DNA from: JAXDJJ01 sp034665745
Lineage (GTDB): Bacteria; Actinomycetota; CADDZG01; WHSQ01
NCBI GenBank assembly: GCA_034665745.1
Contig: JAXDJJ010000037.1
Span: forward strand, 1-58,955
Direction of reading: 5' to 3'
Length of the DNA: 58,955 nucleotides
The position numbers were made by a program, and so were the translations under genes. Shown here piece after piece: positions 56,287-58,955 of the stretch (positions are counted from its first letter, which is position 1; each line of letters begins with the position of its first letter). Under the pieces are notes generated by a model. That model was not told the origin of the DNA and searched no databases. It saw only the letters and a list, made by a program, of their open reading frames with translations.

Positions 56287-57939
56287 ATGCATCGAACTAA
56301 ATGGTTAGGGGTCGTCGCGCTCCTGCTCGCGTTCGCGGTCGTAGGTGCCGCGTGTGCTTCGCAGGATACGAATGACACGACCAACAATGCTGATGACGCG
56401 AACATCCAAGAGGGTGGAACGATCGTCGTCGGTGCAGAGCAGGAGCCAGCCGGTGGTTTGAACATCGACCTCGTCTGTTGCACCTTGGCGTGGGGCTCTT
56501 TGATCCAGCACCCGGTCCTGATGGGTGCCATGCAGGCGCAGCCTGACTTCACTTATGCGCCGAGCTTGATCGAAGCGGATCCCGAGATCACCGAGGACCC
56601 CTTCAGCCTGACTTACAAGATCCGTGACGAGGCTGCGTGGAACGACGGGACTCCGGTTTCGTCTGACGACTTCATCTTCACGATGGACACGATCCTCGAC
56701 GAAAAGAACCAGATGGCGTCGCGCGCCGGTTACGACAAGATCACCGACGCCGAAGCGATCGACGACAAGACCGTCAAGTTCACGTTCTCCGAGGCGTACG
56801 CCGGTTGGCGTGACCTCTTCAACCCGATCTACCCGAAGCACGCGATCGAGGGCGAGAACTTCAACAAGATCTGGAACAAGGGTTGGGTCGACCACGATGG
56901 CAACCCCGTCGGTAACGGTCCTTACCTGTTCGACAGCTACAAGCCGGGCGCAGAGCTCACCCTCGTCAAGAACGACGATTTCTGGGGCGAGCCCGCTCAC
57001 CTCGACGAGGTCGTCTTCAGGTTCCTTCCTGAGACGAACACCGAGATCCAGAGCCTTCGTGGTGGCGAGGTAGACGTGATCTACCCGCAGCCGCAGCTCG
57101 AGCTCGTCGATCTAACAACGCAGCCGGACCTCACCGTTGAGACTTCCGCAGGAACGACGTGGGAGCACATCGACATCCAGGTCGGCCCGAACGGTCACCC
57201 GGCCCTCGCGAACGACTACGTGCGTGAGGCACTTGCCTACTCCATCGACCGCGACGCGTTGACGTCGCAGTTGTTCAAGGACCTGGCACCGGACCTGACC
57301 CCGTTGAACAACACGATCTACATGACCAACGCTCAGGAGTACCAGCCGAACTGGGAGCAGTACACGTTGGACGTCGACAAGGCGACCGCGCTGCTCGAGG
57401 ACAACGGCTGCAAGAAGGGCGATGACGGCATCTACGTGTGTGACGGAGAGCGACTCGAGTTCCGTTTCACCACGACCGCCGGAAACGCTCTTCGTGAGCT
57501 GGCCTTCGAGGTCATCCAGGAGCAGGTCAAGCAGGTCGGTATCGCACTGAAGTCCGGCATCGACGACGCTGCGGTCGTATTCGGTAACAAGGTTCTCGTT
57601 GCCGGTAACTACGACCTCTTCATGTTCGCGTGGGTGGGTAACCCCGACCCCGCGGGTTCGGTCGAGATCTGGAAGTGCGAAGGTAGCCAGAACTTCACCG
57701 GCTACTGCAACGAGGATGTCACCAAGCTGCTCGACTCGAGCAACACTTTGCTCGACGACGCAGAGCGCGCCGCTGCTCTCAACGAGGCCGACGCGTTGAT
57801 GTCTCAGGACATCCCGACCATCCCGCTGTACCAGAAGCCGACGATCCTTGCCTTCAACAACAAGGTTCACGGCATGCAGGACAACCCCACCATCGAGAGC
57901 TTCACTTGGAACATCGCCGATTGGTGGATCGAGCAGTAA
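56287..57939 (+). CDS. ABC transporter substrate-binding lipoprotein, oligopeptide/SBP_bac_5 family
   Basis: A 550-residue lipoprotein: signal peptide with lipobox GAAC (Cys23), an Asn/Asp-rich linker, and a family 5 binding fold. Typical segments are SLIEADPEITEDPFSLTYKIRDEAAWNDGTPVSSDDFIFTM, WVDHDGNPVGNGPYLFDSYKPGAELTLVKNDDFWG, FLPETNTEIQSLRGGEVDVIYP and DIPTIPLYQKPTILAFNN. It delivers a peptide or similar solute to the permease encoded next. Codon use is strongly biased to few codons, as in highly expressed genes. It ends in a strong hairpin before the permease gene. Confidence 0.92.
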   Translation: MHRTKWLGVVALLLAFAVVGAACASQDTNDTTNNADDANIQEGGTIVVGAEQEPAGGLNIDLVCCTLAWGSLIQHPVLMGAMQAQPDFTYAPSLIEADPEITEDPFSLTYKIRDEAAWNDGTPVSSDDFIFTMDTILDEKNQMASRAGYDKITDAEAIDDKTVKFTFSEAYAGWRDLFNPIYPKHAIEGENFNKIWNKGWVDHDGNPVGNGPYLFDSYKPGAELTLVKNDDFWGEPAHLDEVVFRFLPETNTEIQSLRGGEVDVIYPQPQLELVDLTTQPDLTVETSAGTTWEHIDIQVGPNGHPALANDYVREALAYSIDRDALTSQLFKDLAPDLTPLNNTIYMTNAQEYQPNWEQYTLDVDKATALLEDNGCKKGDDGIYVCDGERLEFRFTTTAGNALRELAFEVIQEQVKQVGIALKSGIDDAAVVFGNKVLVAGNYDLFMFAWVGNPDPAGSVEIWKCEGSQNFTGYCNEDVTKLLDSSNTLLDDAERAAALNEADALMSQDIPTIPLYQKPTILAFNNKVHGMQDNPTIESFTWNIADWWIEQ

Positions 57940-57965
57940 GCAGCTGATCAAGAACTAAGAGCGAA

Positions 57966-57999
57966 AGATGGGGCGGCCTTTCACGAGGCCGCCCCATCT
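57966..57999 (+). terminator. Hairpin between the binding-protein and permease genes
   Basis: AGATGGGGCGGCCT, loop TTCACG, then AGGCCGCCCCATCT form a perfect 14-bp stem followed by GTTTC. It probably terminates most transcripts after the binding-protein gene, or stabilises that message, so that the permease is made in smaller amounts. Confidence 0.75.
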
Positions 58000-58046
58000 G
58001 TTTCACCGTTAGTATCGATCGACAGCCTTCACGGGGGAGTGGCTAA

Positions 58047-58955
58047 GTGGTCACCTATGTGATCCGACGGATCCTCTACATGATCCCGGTTCTCTTCGCG
58101 ACCAGCCTGATCATCTTCACGTTCGTGTCTATCTCTGGGGATCCTTTGGGCCAGGTCCGACAGATCCCCAGAGTTAGTCCACAGACGATCGAAAACATCA
58201 TCGAGCAGAACCACCTCGACAGACCTTTGCTGGTCCAGTACGGCTACTGGCTCAAGGAAGCAGTCACTCACAAGTTCGGTAACACCCTGCTCAGTGACGA
58301 GCCCATCTGGCCGGACCTCAAACGCGTGCTCGGCAACACCCTTCAACTGATCGTGTTGGCCGAGATCTTCTCCGTCACGATCGCGATCGGGGTTGGTGTG
58401 CTCTCTGCGGTGAAGCAGTACTCCATATTCGATTACGGGGCTACAACTATGTCTTTCGTCGGGTTCTCGACGCCCGTTTTCTGGTTCGCGTTGATCCTGC
58501 AGGTCTTGTTCACGAACATCTTTCTCAATTACGGGGTTCGGATCTTCTATACGGCCCAGTTGAGCTCGCCGAACCCCAGCAACTTCTGGATCGACCGGTT
58601 GCAACACCTCGCGCTTCCGGTCATCACGTTGACCGTGCTGGGCGTCGCGCAGTTCACCAGGTATATGCGTGCGTCGATGCTCGAAGTCATCAACTCGGAC
58701 TATGTCCGTACCGCCCGTGCCAAGGGACTTCTCGAGCGCAACGTGATCATGAAGCATGCCTTCCGGAACGCGTTGATCCCACTGGTAACGGTCGTTGCGC
58801 TCGATTTCGGAGGTCTGTTCAGCGGGGCCTTCGCAACCGAGACCGTGTTTGCGCTCGACGGGATGGGTCTGTACTTCCTGCGCGCGCTGAGCGCCAGAGA
58901 TGTGTATCCGTTGATGGCATGGCTGATGGTTACTTCGTTGATCATCGTCACGTTC
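58047..58955 (+). CDS. ABC transporter permease, DppB/OppB type (cut by window end)
   Basis: 303 codons are in the window, open to the last base. The start GTG at 58047 has GGGGGAG 7 bases upstream and gives VTYVIRRILYMIPVLFATS, the usual start of DppB/OppB permeases, with GDPLGQVRQ just after the first helix. The coupling loop reads NSDYVRTARAKGLLERNVIMKHAFRNALIPLVT. It forms half of the inner-membrane channel for the solute bound by the preceding lipoprotein; the partner permease and ATPases should follow outside the window. Confidence 0.93.
   Translation, partial: MVTYVIRRILYMIPVLFATSLIIFTFVSISGDPLGQVRQIPRVSPQTIENIIEQNHLDRPLLVQYGYWLKEAVTHKFGNTLLSDEPIWPDLKRVLGNTLQLIVLAEIFSVTIAIGVGVLSAVKQYSIFDYGATTMSFVGFSTPVFWFALILQVLFTNIFLNYGVRIFYTAQLSSPNPSNFWIDRLQHLALPVITLTVLGVAQFTRYMRASMLEVINSDYVRTARAKGLLERNVIMKHAFRNALIPLVTVVALDFGGLFSGAFATETVFALDGMGLYFLRALSARDVYPLMAWLMVTSLIIVTF

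Noticed and set aside
1..58955. CRISPR arrays, insertion sequences, prophage or integrase genes
   Set aside because: No regularly spaced direct repeats, transposase or integrase motifs or terminal inverted repeats were found on either strand.

Overview
This window is the replication-origin region of a high-GC actinobacterium (Actinomycetota). Gene order carries the assignment. From about 0.7 to 25.5 kb it runs DUF6049 protein, murJ, Ser/Thr kinase, ECF sigma and anti-sigma (sigM/rsmA-like), trxB, M23 peptidase, cwlM-like amidase, then leftward rpmH-rnpA-yidD-yidC-jag-rsmG-parA-parB, and rightward dnaA-dnaN-recF-dciA-gyrB-gyrA-DUF3566. From 45.9 to 56.1 kb it runs crgA, class E sortase, trpG/pabA, pknB, pknA, pbpA, rodA/ftsW, pstP, fhaB, fhaA, tRNA-Leu. 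This is the arrangement around the Mycobacterium tuberculosis origin (about Rv3909 to Rv0020c), but several parts are split, fused or replaced, so the organism is probably a deep-branching, non-mycobacterial lineage. The class cannot be fixed from this sequence alone.

Layout. 0-0.7 kb: the 5' end of a pilT gene (minus) and a small KGG-repeat stress gene behind a SigF/SigB-type promoter. 0.7-10.5 kb: envelope and redox genes (MurJ block, sigma/anti-sigma, thioredoxin reductase, two peptidoglycan hydrolase-like proteins). 10.5-15.4 kb: leftward chromosome partition, membrane insertion and RNA-processing operon. 15.4-17.5 kb: dnaA with DnaA-box-bearing gaps on both sides and an AT-rich unwinding candidate before dnaN. 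17.5-25.5 kb: replication and gyrase genes. 25.5-28.8 kb: an OpuC-type osmoprotectant ABC transporter. 28.8-45.8 kb: a lineage-specific stretch set between the conserved DUF3566 and crgA genes. It carries secreted LVIVD-repeat and lysyl-oxidase-like proteins, thioredoxin, an 898-residue coiled-coil protein with a MerR/excisionase-like N-terminus, a MEDS sensor, a RibD/DHFR-fold reductase, SCP-2, a NUDIX-metallo-beta-lactamase fusion, a SpoIIE/RsbW-type regulator, a thiolase and a CsoR repressor with its operator. tRNA-Ile and tRNA-Ala lie inside this stretch about 6 kb apart. 45.9-56.1 kb: the cell-division and Ser/Thr-phosphosignalling cluster. 56.1-58.96 kb: an oligopeptide-type ABC transporter, cut by the window end.

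How the genes fit together. The two conserved blocks link replication initiation and segregation (dnaA, dnaN, gyrase, parAB, a candidate parS) to peptidoglycan synthesis and its control (murJ, cwlM-like protein, PknA/PknB, PstP, FhaA/FhaB, RodA/FtsW, PBP, CrgA). Points worth following up are: an apparent leaderless start architecture at about ten genes; a 19-codon leaderless leader ORF abutting gyrB; a free-standing active-looking kinase with a discoidin-like outer domain beside murJ; the large coiled-coil protein near oriC, whose plan recalls RacA; paired 13-bp palindromes at csoR; and a 40-bp divergent promoter between crgA and srtE. No insertion sequence, prophage or CRISPR array was seen.
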